Shown here: positions 1 to 7,455 of the stretch, piece by piece
How positions within the stretch are numbered: position 1 is the first letter of the stretch
Layout: each line of letters opens with the position of its first letter
Translations under genes and position numbers: made by a program
Source of the DNA: JAUIIK01 sp963709995
GTDB lineage: Bacteria > Chloroflexota > Chloroflexia > Thermomicrobiales > CFX8
Assembly (NCBI GenBank): GCA_963709995.1
Contig: CAVPYN010000001.1
Coordinates: 186,001-250,000, forward strand
DNA length: 64,000 nucleotides
Reading direction: 5' to 3'
Notes under the pieces: generated by a model
What the model was told of the DNA's origin: nothing
Seen by the model: the letters and a program-made list of their open reading frames with translations, nothing else
Database searches by the model: none

Positions 1-299
1 ATCTCGCCTCGTTGATATTGCTCGACCAGGTCGGCGGCGATCCGGACCTCATTGCCCGGCAGCACCTCGATATCGATTCCTGCTTCAGTGGCCAGTTCGT
101 TGAGCCGCTCGACCGCCTCCGGCAACTCGCGGCCTCCCACCCAGTGGCTGTGAGGGGTGGCGACGATCGTGCCGATCCCGTCGCTAGCGGCGGCCCGGAG
201 CATCTCGAGCGCGGCCTCAATGGTTCGCGGGCCATCGTCGACACCGGGCAGGACATGGGCGTGGATGTCGATGAGCTTGCGCCTGTTCAGATCGATCAT
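1..299 (-). CDS. CpsB/YwqE-type tyrosine phosphatase, PHP fold (3' truncated)
   Basis: The first 99 codons of a gene that leaves the window at base 1. The N-terminus reads DIHAHVLPGVDDGP (residues 11-24), followed by ATPHSH near residue 48. These are the metal-binding His motifs of the PHP fold as found in CpsB/CapC/YwqE phosphatases, which dephosphorylate tyrosine kinases controlling capsule or exopolysaccharide synthesis. The ATG at 299 is the only start that gives the conserved N-terminus. The metal ligands His13 and His15 are present; the rest of the active site lies outside the window. A histidinol-phosphatase-like PHP protein is a less likely alternative. Confidence 0.8.
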   Translation of the reverse strand, partial: MIDLNRRKLIDIHAHVLPGVDDGPRTIEAALEMLRAAASDGIGTIVATPHSHWVGGRELPEAVERLNELATEAGIDIEVLPGNEVRIAADLVEQYQRGE

Positions 300-544
300 G
301 TAATGCGGAGGCTCCGGGTAACTCTCATAGTGGGAAGGATACCTGCCTTCTGACCTATTCCAACAGTTGTGTAAGAAATCCGCCGCCAGGTTGTCTTATG
401 GGTATAGAGAAAGCAAAGGCGGTGTAACCAGCACAACAGCCGCAATGTATCCAGCGAGATCTCGCAATCGGACCTGGAACCGTAGAGTAGATATCACAGG
501 AACAGCAAAGCGGAGCGCCCAAAGCGCCCGAGAGGAGCAGAACA

Positions 545-754
545 ATGACAGCCGCGACAGTGACGACGCCCCGCAGCCTCGAAGCCAGCAACCTGATTGA
601 GATGGGATTTTCCGCAGAACAGGTCGAGCGACTCGCGCAATTCAAGTCGAACTACAGCGCCTTCAGTGAACAGTTCGAGACGCACCGGGAATTCCAGCAG
701 GTGCAATTTCTGAAGTGGCGCTACAAGCGCGGAGAAGTTGAGCGCGGATAGAGA
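545..754 (+). CDS. small hypothetical protein, 68 aa
   Basis: Short hydrophilic protein with an ATG placed 6-8 bases after a good ribosome binding site (GAGGAG at 533-538). It has no cysteines, signal or membrane segment. The body is probably helical (SAEQVERLAQFKSNYSAFSE) and the tail is basic (KWRYKRGEVERG). I do not recognise a family. It stands alone: a GC-rich hairpin follows it and the copper operon promoter lies beyond. The RBS and the compact fit between flanking signals argue that it is real. Confidence 0.55.
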
Positions 755-801
755 GCACCATGGTTACAACTGACCCAGAGGGCACCCACTCACAGCCCTA
801 G

Positions 802-837
802 CGGCCCGGGACGAGGATCAATCGCCCGGGTCGTTTG
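802..837 (+). terminator. probable terminator after the 68-aa gene
   Basis: Inverted repeat with a CCCGGG core on both arms (about 11 paired bases with one bulge and one G-T pair), loop of about 8 bases, followed by GTTTGATTT. It sits between the small gene and the copper operon promoter. Confidence 0.5.
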
Positions 838-921
838 ATTTGTGGCGTCGCTTCCCGACTTGCCAGCGAAGCTCGCAGCCTTTGTCTCGCCCTACCATGC
901 AACCCGAACGAGTCCGGCGCT

Positions 922-950
922 TCTTATACCCTACCGGGGTAGGCTATACT
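922..950 (+). promoter_or_regulatory. CsoR-type copper operator over the promoter
   Basis: Bases 926-947 form a near-perfect 22-bp palindrome, ATACCCTACCG/GGGTAGGCTAT (9 of 11 positions pair), with the G/C-tract core typical of CsoR/RcnR operators. It lies between a TTCTTA (921-926) and a TATACT (945-950), which fit as -35 and -10 elements 18 bp apart, so a bound repressor would block polymerase. The genes downstream are copper genes, which supports the assignment. No csoR gene lies in the window. Confidence 0.65.
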
Positions 951-999
951 TATCGAAGAACCACGCTATTTTGGTTCCGGTGACCGAAGCTATCACGGG

Positions 1000-1230
1000 A
1001 TGATGTGCCGAATGAAAGCCACTGCTCTCACGATTCTAGACATATCTTGCGAGCTCCGTGCTCGCGTGGTAACGGAAACACTTGCGCGGTTCGATAGCGT
1101 CTCCCGCGTTGACGTTGACATTTCTGCTGGACGAGTTCACGTCGAGTATGACGAAGCGCGAGTCGGAACTGAACTGATGCGGCAAGCACTTGCCCAGGAG
1201 GAGTATCCAGTCGCGTCTGTCGCCGGTTAG
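1000..1230 (+). CDS. HMA-like small metal-binding-fold protein
   Basis: 76 residues with the beta-alpha-beta-beta-alpha-beta pattern of heavy-metal-associated (CopZ-like) domains: TILDISCELRARVVTETL, then VSRVDVDISAGRVHVEYDE, then a terminal helix. The family's metal site is C-x-x-C; here it reads CELR, so only the first cysteine is kept. It is the first gene behind the CsoR-like operator and about 190 bp ahead of the next gene. It may be a degenerate copper chaperone or a protein-contact module. The start could also be the ATG at 1012; neither has a clear RBS. Confidence 0.6.
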   Translation: MMCRMKATALTILDISCELRARVVTETLARFDSVSRVDVDISAGRVHVEYDEARVGTELMRQALAQEEYPVASVAG

Positions 1231-1267
1231 ACGTCCGCCGGGATCCGGCACGCTTCGCATTTCGATT

Positions 1268-1298
1268 GCGTCCGATGCCCCGGGCCATCGTCGGACGC
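1268..1298 (+). other. intercistronic hairpin in the copper operon
   Basis: Perfect 8-bp inverted repeat GCGTCCGA / TCGGACGC with a 15-base loop, lying in the 187-base gap between the HMA-like gene and the Asp-box protein gene. There is no T-run, so it may set differential mRNA stability or act as an attenuator. Confidence 0.35.
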
Positions 1299-1417
1299 CT
1301 GATTGTTGCCGGGTAGTCGTCCCCAAAGCCGGAAGATACCGGGTCAAGCACCATTCCGAAACTCACTTCTCGGGACGCGTCTTCACCTCTTCAGTCTGAT
1401 TGGAAGGACGTCCAAAC

Positions 1418-2374
1418 ATGTCGACTCAAAAGTCCGGAGTCAGGGATGAACGTCGCGCTGCTGCCCAGCGACAGGCGCGGCGGCGCCGGGTACAGCGCCT
1501 GGTGTACCGGGGAGGAATCGCTCTCGTCCTGATCGTCGCTATCGGTCTGGGACTTGTCTGGTGGTTGGGCGGCGATGATTCCGACGACATCGCGGATCAG
1601 GCCCTGTTCCAGTTCGACACTGCTGATTACCATTCGCTTGCCTTCGATCCGGCTGATCCGAACACGCTCTACTTCGGCCATCACGGCGGACTGATGATCA
1701 GCCGTGATGGAGGCGAAACCTGGGAAGATGCGGCGCCCCAGGGGGTTGATGTCATGCAGCAATCGATTCCGGTCGACGGGAGCGGTCGGCGCTATGCCGC
1801 CGGCCATGAAGTGTTCTATGTGAGCAGTGATGGCGGCAAGACCTGGCAGTCCCCTGTGACTGATCTGCCGGGCCTTGATTTGCACGGCTTTGCAGCGGCC
1901 CCCTCCGACAGCAACCGGCTCTATGCGTTCGAGATTGTTTCTCGCGGGTTCTATACGAGCGCCGATGGCGGCGCGACCTGGGAACGTCTGCCGCTGCCGC
2001 CGGGCATGGAGTCGGGATTGCTCCCGCTCGCAGTGAGCTACGACGATCCGCTATACCTCTACGCCGGTGTTGGAGATCAGGTGTTGGAGAGTCCGGATGG
2101 CGGGGTCAGTTGGACTTCACTTCCTGGCCCAGGTGGCACAGTCATCTCGATCGCGACGGCGCCGGGCGCTCCCCCGCAATTGCTCGTCGGGACGTCCGAT
2201 GGGTTGTGGCGACGGTCAGCTGGCGGTGGCTGGGCCAGGATGACATTGACCCCCGACGGGGCTGTTCTCGCCGTCGTGGCGCATCCTGAAGACCCGAACC
2301 GGATGTTCGTTCTCGATCAGCAAGGAAATCTCTATCGAAGTAATGACGGCGGGGCCACCTGGGGCACGAGTTGA
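1418..2374 (+). CDS. membrane-anchored Asp-box (BNR/sortilin-like) repeat protein
   Basis: The ATG at 1418 follows GGAAGGA with good spacing; an in-frame TTG at 1400 is upstream of that RBS and is rejected. About 28 basic residues precede one membrane helix (GGIALVLIVAIGLGLVWWLG), giving an N-in, C-out protein. The outer part has five Asp-box motifs (SRDGGETW, SSDGGKTW, SADGGATW, SPDGGVSW, SNDGGATW), as in BNR/VPS10 beta-propellers. Such domains bind ligands; no sialidase catalytic residues can be assigned. It lies in the copper operon, so a periplasmic role in copper handling is inferred, not shown. Confidence 0.7.
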   Translation: MSTQKSGVRDERRAAAQRQARRRRVQRLVYRGGIALVLIVAIGLGLVWWLGGDDSDDIADQALFQFDTADYHSLAFDPADPNTLYFGHHGGLMISRDGGETWEDAAPQGVDVMQQSIPVDGSGRRYAAGHEVFYVSSDGGKTWQSPVTDLPGLDLHGFAAAPSDSNRLYAFEIVSRGFYTSADGGATWERLPLPPGMESGLLPLAVSYDDPLYLYAGVGDQVLESPDGGVSWTSLPGPGGTVISIATAPGAPPQLLVGTSDGLWRRSAGGGWARMTLTPDGAVLAVVAHPEDPNRMFVLDQQGNLYRSNDGGATWGTS

Positions 2375-2419
2375 GCCGCGGGCCGCGCGGCGTCGCCCAA
2401 CGAATTGGAGGAACGTATC

Positions 2420-2656
2420 ATGTGGCACACCAACGATGGCATGGGTTGGTGGATGGTCTTCGCCGGGAGTATGTGGCTTCTTTTGCTGCTGTTGATTGTT
2501 ATTGCCGTCCTGACTATAGCCCGGCCGGGCTCCTCCCGGAACGAACAGCAATCGCTACACGATCCGCTGGAGATCGCTCGACGGCGTTACGCGCAGGGCG
2601 AGATCAACCGCGAAGAGTTCGAGCAACTGCGGCGGGATCTAGCGGACGAGGCATGA
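2420..2656 (+). CDS. SHOCT-domain small membrane protein
   Basis: 78 residues starting at ATG 2420, just behind GGAGGAA. One long hydrophobic helix (about residues 9-33) is followed by the SHOCT signature DPLEIARRRYAQGEINREEFEQL. SHOCT (short C-terminal) segments are common tails in small membrane proteins and are thought to mediate oligomerisation; small ones often accompany metal-transport genes. It sits 45 bp after the Asp-box gene and 82 bp before copB, so it is part of the copper operon. Confidence 0.75.
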   Translation: MWHTNDGMGWWMVFAGSMWLLLLLLIVIAVLTIARPGSSRNEQQSLHDPLEIARRRYAQGEINREEFEQLRRDLADEA

Positions 2657-2738
2657 CACAAGCATTCCGCGGGGCGACCGATCTGGCTGGTCCTGCGATT
2701 CGTTTTGCCGGCCCGTGATGAGTTGAGGGCTTGAGACG

Positions 2739-4787
2739 ATGATCGATCACAATCACTCGGAGCACGATCACCCGAATTCACATGACTCCCACTCCAATGG
2801 GCATGGAGGGCATGGTGCCCACGGCGGGCATGAGGGTCACGCAGAGATCTTTCGCCAGCGCTTCTGGATCTCGCTGCTGCTGACGATCCCTGTCCTCATT
2901 TATAGCGACATGATCCAGGAGTGGTTCGGCTTTAGCTCGCCGGAATTCCCCGGCAGCGACGGCATTGCCCCGCTGCTGGGAACAGTGATCTTCATCTACG
3001 GCGGGAGAGTCTTTCTGGAGGGCGGCTGGGACGAGCTTCGATCTCGCCGCCCCGGCATGATGCTGCTGATTTCACTGGCGATCATCGTCGCCTTCGTCGC
3101 CAGCGCCGCGACGACGCTCGGGTTCTTCGATCTCGAGTTCTGGTGGGAGGTGGCGTTGCTGATCGACGTCATGCTCCTCGGGCACTGGCTTGAGATGCGG
3201 GCGCTCGGACAGGCGCGGGGGGCCTTGAGCGCGCTGGCGGAACTACTACCGGATGAGGCGGAAAGAGTTCGAGACGGCGAGACGGAGACTGTCTCACTCG
3301 ACCAGCTCCGCGAAGGCGACGTTGTGCTGGTGCGGCCCGGCGGCCGGGTTCCCGCGGACGGCGAGATCGTCGAGGGACAGGCCGATCTGGACGAATCTAT
3401 GCTGACCGGCGAATCACGAGCCGTCCCGAAAGAGGTCGGGGATAACGTCGTCGCGGGCACGGTCGTTGCCGGTTCATCGATCCGGGTACGACTTGATGCC
3501 GTTGGAGACCAGACGGCGCTGGCGGGCATCCAGCGGCTGGTCGATGAAGCCCAGCAATCGCGATCGCGGGCTCAGGCGCTGGCCGACCGTTTCGCGGCCA
3601 TTCTCTTCTACGTCGCGGTCGTGGCTGGATTGGTGACATTCATCATTTGGGTGTTGCTCGACCAGGTCGATGACGCGGTTGTTCGCACGGTCACCGTTCT
3701 GGTGATCTCCTGCCCCCATGCGCTCGGGCTGGCTATTCCGTTGGTAATCGCGCTCTCAACATCGCTTTCAGCCCGTCAGGGCATCCTGATCAAGGATCGC
3801 CTGGCGCTGGAGCGAATGCGCGACGTGGATACGGTTCTTTTTGACAAGACCGGGACGCTGACTCGTGGGGAGCACGTCGTCTCGGCGATCAAAACGCACC
3901 AAGTTTCGGAGGATCGTTTGTTGTCTCTAGCCTCGGCGGTCGAAGCGGACAGTGAGCACCCGCTCGCCCGGGCGATTGTCGATGCAGCGAAGGAACGCGG
4001 GGTAGAGGCGCAGCACGTAACGAACTTTCATGCGATTGCTGGCCGCGGCGTAGCGGCAGAGGTGGCTGGACTCAGTGTGGCGGTCGGCGGACCGGTGATG
4101 CTCCGTGAGCGCGACGTTGCCGTTCCCGACGCGCTCGAAGATGCGATGAAGCCGTGGCACGAACGTGGAGCCGCTATATTGCATGTTCTGGCTGATGATG
4201 AGGTCATTGGCGCCTTTGCGTTGGAGGATGAGGTGCGCTCGGAATCGCGAGAAGCGGTCCGCGAGCTTCACGACCTCGGGAAGCGCGTCGTCATGATCAC
4301 CGGCGACGCTCGTCAGGTGGCCGAAGCTGTCGCAAAAGATCTCGATATCGACGAGGTGTTCGCCGAGGTGCAGCCCGAGGACAAAGATGGCGCCGTCGTC
4401 GAGCTTCAGGAGCGTGGCGAGCGTGTCGCCATGGTTGGCGATGGTGTGAATGACGCGCCTGCCCTGGCGCGGGCCGACGTCGGTATCGCAATTGGCGCTG
4501 GGACCGATGTCGCGATCGAATCCGCCGGGGTGATTCTGGCCTCGAACGATCCCCGCTCGGTCGTCGCGGTAATCCGCCTTTCCCAGGCGAGCCACCGCAA
4601 GATGGTCCAGAATCTCGGCTGGGCGGCGGGCTACAACCTGGTCGCGATCCCGCTCGCCGCAGGCGTTCTCGCGCCGATTGGCTTCGTCATGCCGCCTGCC
4701 GTTGGCGCGCTGCTGATGAGCGTCTCGACGATCGTCGTCGCTTTCAACGCCCAGCTCCTGCGCCGGGTGAACTTGCAACCCGATTGA
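2739..4787 (+). CDS. copB: copper-exporting P1B-type ATPase, CopB-like
   Basis: 682-residue pump of the inner membrane. It starts with a His-rich metal-binding tail (about 12 His in residues 4-34) instead of CxxC domains. Visible motifs are TGES (223-226) in the actuator domain, CPH in the sixth transmembrane helix (325-327), DKTGT with the phosphorylated Asp369, the HP motif of the nucleotide domain (407-408) and GDGVNDAP near residue 560. CPH plus a His-rich N-terminus is typical of CopB-type P1B-3 ATPases, associated with Cu(II)/Cu(I) or Ag efflux. It is the last gene of the CsoR-box operon. Full length. Confidence 0.9.
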   Translation: MIDHNHSEHDHPNSHDSHSNGHGGHGAHGGHEGHAEIFRQRFWISLLLTIPVLIYSDMIQEWFGFSSPEFPGSDGIAPLLGTVIFIYGGRVFLEGGWDELRSRRPGMMLLISLAIIVAFVASAATTLGFFDLEFWWEVALLIDVMLLGHWLEMRALGQARGALSALAELLPDEAERVRDGETETVSLDQLREGDVVLVRPGGRVPADGEIVEGQADLDESMLTGESRAVPKEVGDNVVAGTVVAGSSIRVRLDAVGDQTALAGIQRLVDEAQQSRSRAQALADRFAAILFYVAVVAGLVTFIIWVLLDQVDDAVVRTVTVLVISCPHALGLAIPLVIALSTSLSARQGILIKDRLALERMRDVDTVLFDKTGTLTRGEHVVSAIKTHQVSEDRLLSLASAVEADSEHPLARAIVDAAKERGVEAQHVTNFHAIAGRGVAAEVAGLSVAVGGPVMLRERDVAVPDALEDAMKPWHERGAAILHVLADDEVIGAFALEDEVRSESREAVRELHDLGKRVVMITGDARQVAEAVAKDLDIDEVFAEVQPEDKDGAVVELQERGERVAMVGDGVNDAPALARADVGIAIGAGTDVAIESAGVILASNDPRSVVAVIRLSQASHRKMVQNLGWAAGYNLVAIPLAAGVLAPIGFVMPPAVGALLMSVSTIVVAFNAQLLRRVNLQPD

Positions 4788-4846
4788 TAGCCAGCAGTGC
4801 CTGATACGAATTGTTGTCGGTGAATGGCGGTTTAGCCAATGGCGAG

Positions 4847-5272
4847 CTACCGACAGTTCGCCTGTGTTACTTCTGACTGATATGCCCGCTGGTCGTCGGT
4901 CCACCACGTCTTGACGTAGTCGATCACGGCAAGGACTTCTTGTTCGGACAGCTTGCCATCAAAAGCCGGCATTGCGGACGATGCGGGATCGCCACCCCAG
5001 GCGGCCGCGCTGCGCATCGTGATGTCGACCAGAAGGCAGTCCGCATGATGCCAGGTGTGACCGTTCGTATTGTGGGGCGGAGGGCTGTCGCTGATCGCGC
5101 CACCAGACTTTCCGCCATGGCAACTTGCGCAATTTTCCTCATAGAGTGCGGCGCCCTGGCTGGACGCTTCCTGGTCGCTGGGTTCGGAAGGGGATGAATC
5201 TCCTTCGCATGCGCCCAGGATGAGGACGGCCATCACCATGATTGTCACGAGTTTCCACCAGCGCAGCGCCAT
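4847..5272 (-). CDS. c-type cytochrome lipoprotein
   Basis: 141 residues from the ATG at 5272, preceded by GGGAG. The N-terminus is a lipoprotein signal (VMAVLILGAC lipobox) followed by a Ser/Glu-rich linker. The mature domain has the heme c site CASCHG and a downstream MPAF motif, where Met would be the distal ligand, then a typical C-terminal helix (LSEQEVLAVIDYVKTWW). It should be a membrane-tethered monoheme cytochrome c acting outside the cytoplasmic membrane. It is convergent with copB and 60 bp away. An in-frame start at 5374 would add residues ahead of the signal and is unlikely. Confidence 0.8.
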   Translation of the reverse strand: MALRWWKLVTIMVMAVLILGACEGDSSPSEPSDQEASSQGAALYEENCASCHGGKSGGAISDSPPPHNTNGHTWHHADCLLVDITMRSAAAWGGDPASSAMPAFDGKLSEQEVLAVIDYVKTWWTDDQRAYQSEVTQANCR

Positions 5273-5413
5273 GTTCGGACGTTCTCCCGGCACTAATCCC
5301 CATGCTAACCACACGATCATAGCGCTGTCTACTACGAGATATCGGATTGGTCCGGAAGTCCCAGCGTGAGGCACATCTTGAAGAGCGCGAAGACTCGTGG
5401 CGCAATACCAAAG

Positions 5414-6607
5414 CTAACCGGTTGGTCTTTCCCGTGCCGCGAGATAGGCGAGCGATCCAATGGCGACAAGGATGCCGACGGCAACGAGCAATCCGTCGAC
5501 GCCGATTGCTCCAAGCAACAGGCCGTAGAGCAAAGGCATCAGCGCCTGGCCGGTGCTGCCCGCTGACGCAAACCAGCCCATAAACGCGCCCATCCCCCGC
5601 CGTCTTCCCGCTTCAACCGCCGCCGTGGCTGTGCCCGCGACCAGCGCCGCTAGCGTTGCTCCGGCCAGCACCGTCGCCACAACCGCGACCGCCAGCGAAT
5701 CGACCAGCCCGAGCAATGACAGCGCGACCATCGAGCCAAGCCCCCCTGTCAGGAGCAGCGGTCTCAAGCCCTTCCCATCCGCGACACTGCCCCAGAAGGG
5801 CTGGATCGCAGCGGTGACGAAGCTGGCGATTGCCAGCAGCACGCCGATCATCACTGGGCTGTAGCCGCGTTCGTCACCCAGGAGCGGGAAAAAGGAAAGA
5901 ATGATCAAGCTTGCGGGCGCGGCCAGGAAGTTGAAGGCTAGCAGTGCCATCGCCATGCGGTCGGATCTGATGCGATCGGACTTCGGTTCGGCGGCAGGTC
6001 CTGCCCCCTTGTTTGCCGGGTCCTCGGCCGTCATCAGGCCCCGATCAGTCATTGCGACGGCGATTGCCGAGAGGACTCCGGCTGGAGCCAGCAGGAGGAA
6101 CACCGTCTCTTGCCCGTAAAGTTCCACGATTAGGCCACCGAGGATTGGACCGATGGCATAGCCCATCCACTGGGCGACGTTGAAGCGCGCCATGGCTGCC
6201 CCACCCTTGCCACCAGCGTGCGAGCCAAGCACGGCCATCACCATTGGCAAGACAATCGCTGAGCCGACACCGTGCAGCAAGCGGGCGATCACCAGCAAGG
6301 TGACACTGTCAGCCAGGGCATAGACGATGCCGATCGGGATGTAGAGCAGCGTCCCGGCAAGTAACAACAGCCGAAAACCGTGACGATCGGCTAGCCCGCC
6401 AATGAACGGCTGGAGGACCAGACGGGTCGCATAGATCGCGCCGACGACGAGCCCAATCTGGACCCCGTTCGCACCAAGATCCTTGGCATAGGGCGTCAGG
6501 ACCGGCCAGAGGGTGCTGACGCTGCCGACCATGACAAATACGACCGCCAGCAGAGGGGCGGTCCTGGCGACGATCGAACGCTCGCTGTCGGGTGCCGTCG
6601 TTACCAT
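5414..6607 (-). CDS. MFS drug/metabolite efflux transporter
   Basis: 397 residues with about 12 hydrophobic segments. The loop 2-3 motif GGLADRHGFR matches MFS motif A, and a related half-motif (GSVADGKGLR) appears in the second half. The substrate is not readable from the sequence, but the start codon overlaps the stop of an N-acetyltransferase gene (ATGGTAA), so the two should be translated together. That suggests a modify-and-export detoxification pair. It resembles the drug:H+ antiporter families. Confidence 0.8.
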   Translation of the reverse strand: MVTTAPDSERSIVARTAPLLAVVFVMVGSVSTLWPVLTPYAKDLGANGVQIGLVVGAIYATRLVLQPFIGGLADRHGFRLLLLAGTLLYIPIGIVYALADSVTLLVIARLLHGVGSAIVLPMVMAVLGSHAGGKGGAAMARFNVAQWMGYAIGPILGGLIVELYGQETVFLLLAPAGVLSAIAVAMTDRGLMTAEDPANKGAGPAAEPKSDRIRSDRMAMALLAFNFLAAPASLIILSFFPLLGDERGYSPVMIGVLLAIASFVTAAIQPFWGSVADGKGLRPLLLTGGLGSMVALSLLGLVDSLAVAVVATVLAGATLAALVAGTATAAVEAGRRRGMGAFMGWFASAGSTGQALMPLLYGLLLGAIGVDGLLVAVGILVAIGSLAYLAARERPTG

Positions 6608-7152
6608 TCGGATGGATCTGGGGGCGGATCGGTGATGTTTTCGGGGAAGAGTCGCTCGACGATGACGACGTCTCGCCAGATGCCGTCGAGATAGCTGTGC
6701 TTTTCGTACGTGCCAACCTCGCGGAACCCGACCGCTTTGCAGAGCGCAAGGCTCGCTTCGTTTTCGGGGAAGATGCGCGAGAGGATCTTCCAGATCCCGG
6801 CGTTGACGCAGGCGGGTATGAAGGCGTCCATCAGCCTTCTACCGATGCGCAGTCCCTGGTAGTCGTCATGGACATAGACCGAGAATTCCGCGATGCCTCG
6901 ATAACATGCTCTGGGGCGGTAATCACTGGCCGACACCCAGCCGACGACCGGCGCGTCTTCGTGATTCCCGAGTGTGGCAACCAGCGTTGGATGGTGCTCG
7001 TCCTTGGCTGCTAACCAACTGCGACGCTCACCCGATGAGCGTTCCTCGGTCTCAAAGGTTGCGTTGCGCCCCCGGATGCCCTGGTTATAGATCACAGCGA
7101 TGGCTTCAGCATCGTCGAGTTTTGCCGGGCGGATTACGATCTTCTCTTCCAA
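6601..7152 (-). CDS. GNAT N-acetyltransferase, phosphinothricin acetyltransferase-like
   Basis: 183 residues. IRPAKLDDAEAIAVIYNQGI at the N-terminus and the segment FETEERSSGERRSWL match the phosphinothricin/bialaphos/ArsN1 group of GNAT enzymes, which N-acetylate glutamate-analogue antibiotics. The acetyl-CoA loop reads YQGLRIGRRLM, close to the consensus Q/RxxGxG/A. The C-terminus HSYLDGIWRDVVIVERLF is also typical. The substrate cannot be fixed: phosphinothricin, arsinothricin, methionine sulfoximine or another amino acid are all possible. It overlaps the MFS gene by 7 bases. Confidence 0.75.
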   Translation of the reverse strand: MEEKIVIRPAKLDDAEAIAVIYNQGIRGRNATFETEERSSGERRSWLAAKDEHHPTLVATLGNHEDAPVVGWVSASDYRPRACYRGIAEFSVYVHDDYQGLRIGRRLMDAFIPACVNAGIWKILSRIFPENEASLALCKAVGFREVGTYEKHSYLDGIWRDVVIVERLFPENITDPPPDPSEW

Positions 7153-7455
7153 ACTTCACCCCTGTCGTTTCGTTCACACAGCCTAGGCACAACATCGATG
7201 CTGGGCTACGGGCATCGTACCGAAACCGGACCGGTCGGTTGTGCAGCGTGCACAACACCTCGTTGGATTGTGTCGCTGGCGCCCTTCCCCCGTTCATCCT
7301 TTATGCGTTTGTGGAACGTGCGCACTGACATCAAGATACCCCGGCGGCGCAGTCTCTGTGGGTGGGGTTGTTCGACGCATCATTGCCGGTGATGATCAGG
7401 ACGACATGCTACATTCCGCGTGATCAACCAACCGGATCATTAATGGGAGCAACCA
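7153..7455 (+). promoter_or_regulatory. divergent intergenic region with a 19-bp palindrome
   Basis: This spacer separates the acetyltransferase/MFS pair from the E1 gene. Bases 7238-7256 are a perfect inverted repeat, GTTGTGCA-GCG-TGCACAAC, of the size bound by TetR-, GntR- or LacI-type dimers. No regulator gene is adjacent, and I could not assign clear -35/-10 boxes to either side. Confidence 0.45.

Noticed and set aside
3927..4907. 326-codon minus-strand frame opposite copB
   Set aside because: Shadow frame: copB motifs on the plus strand run through the whole interval.
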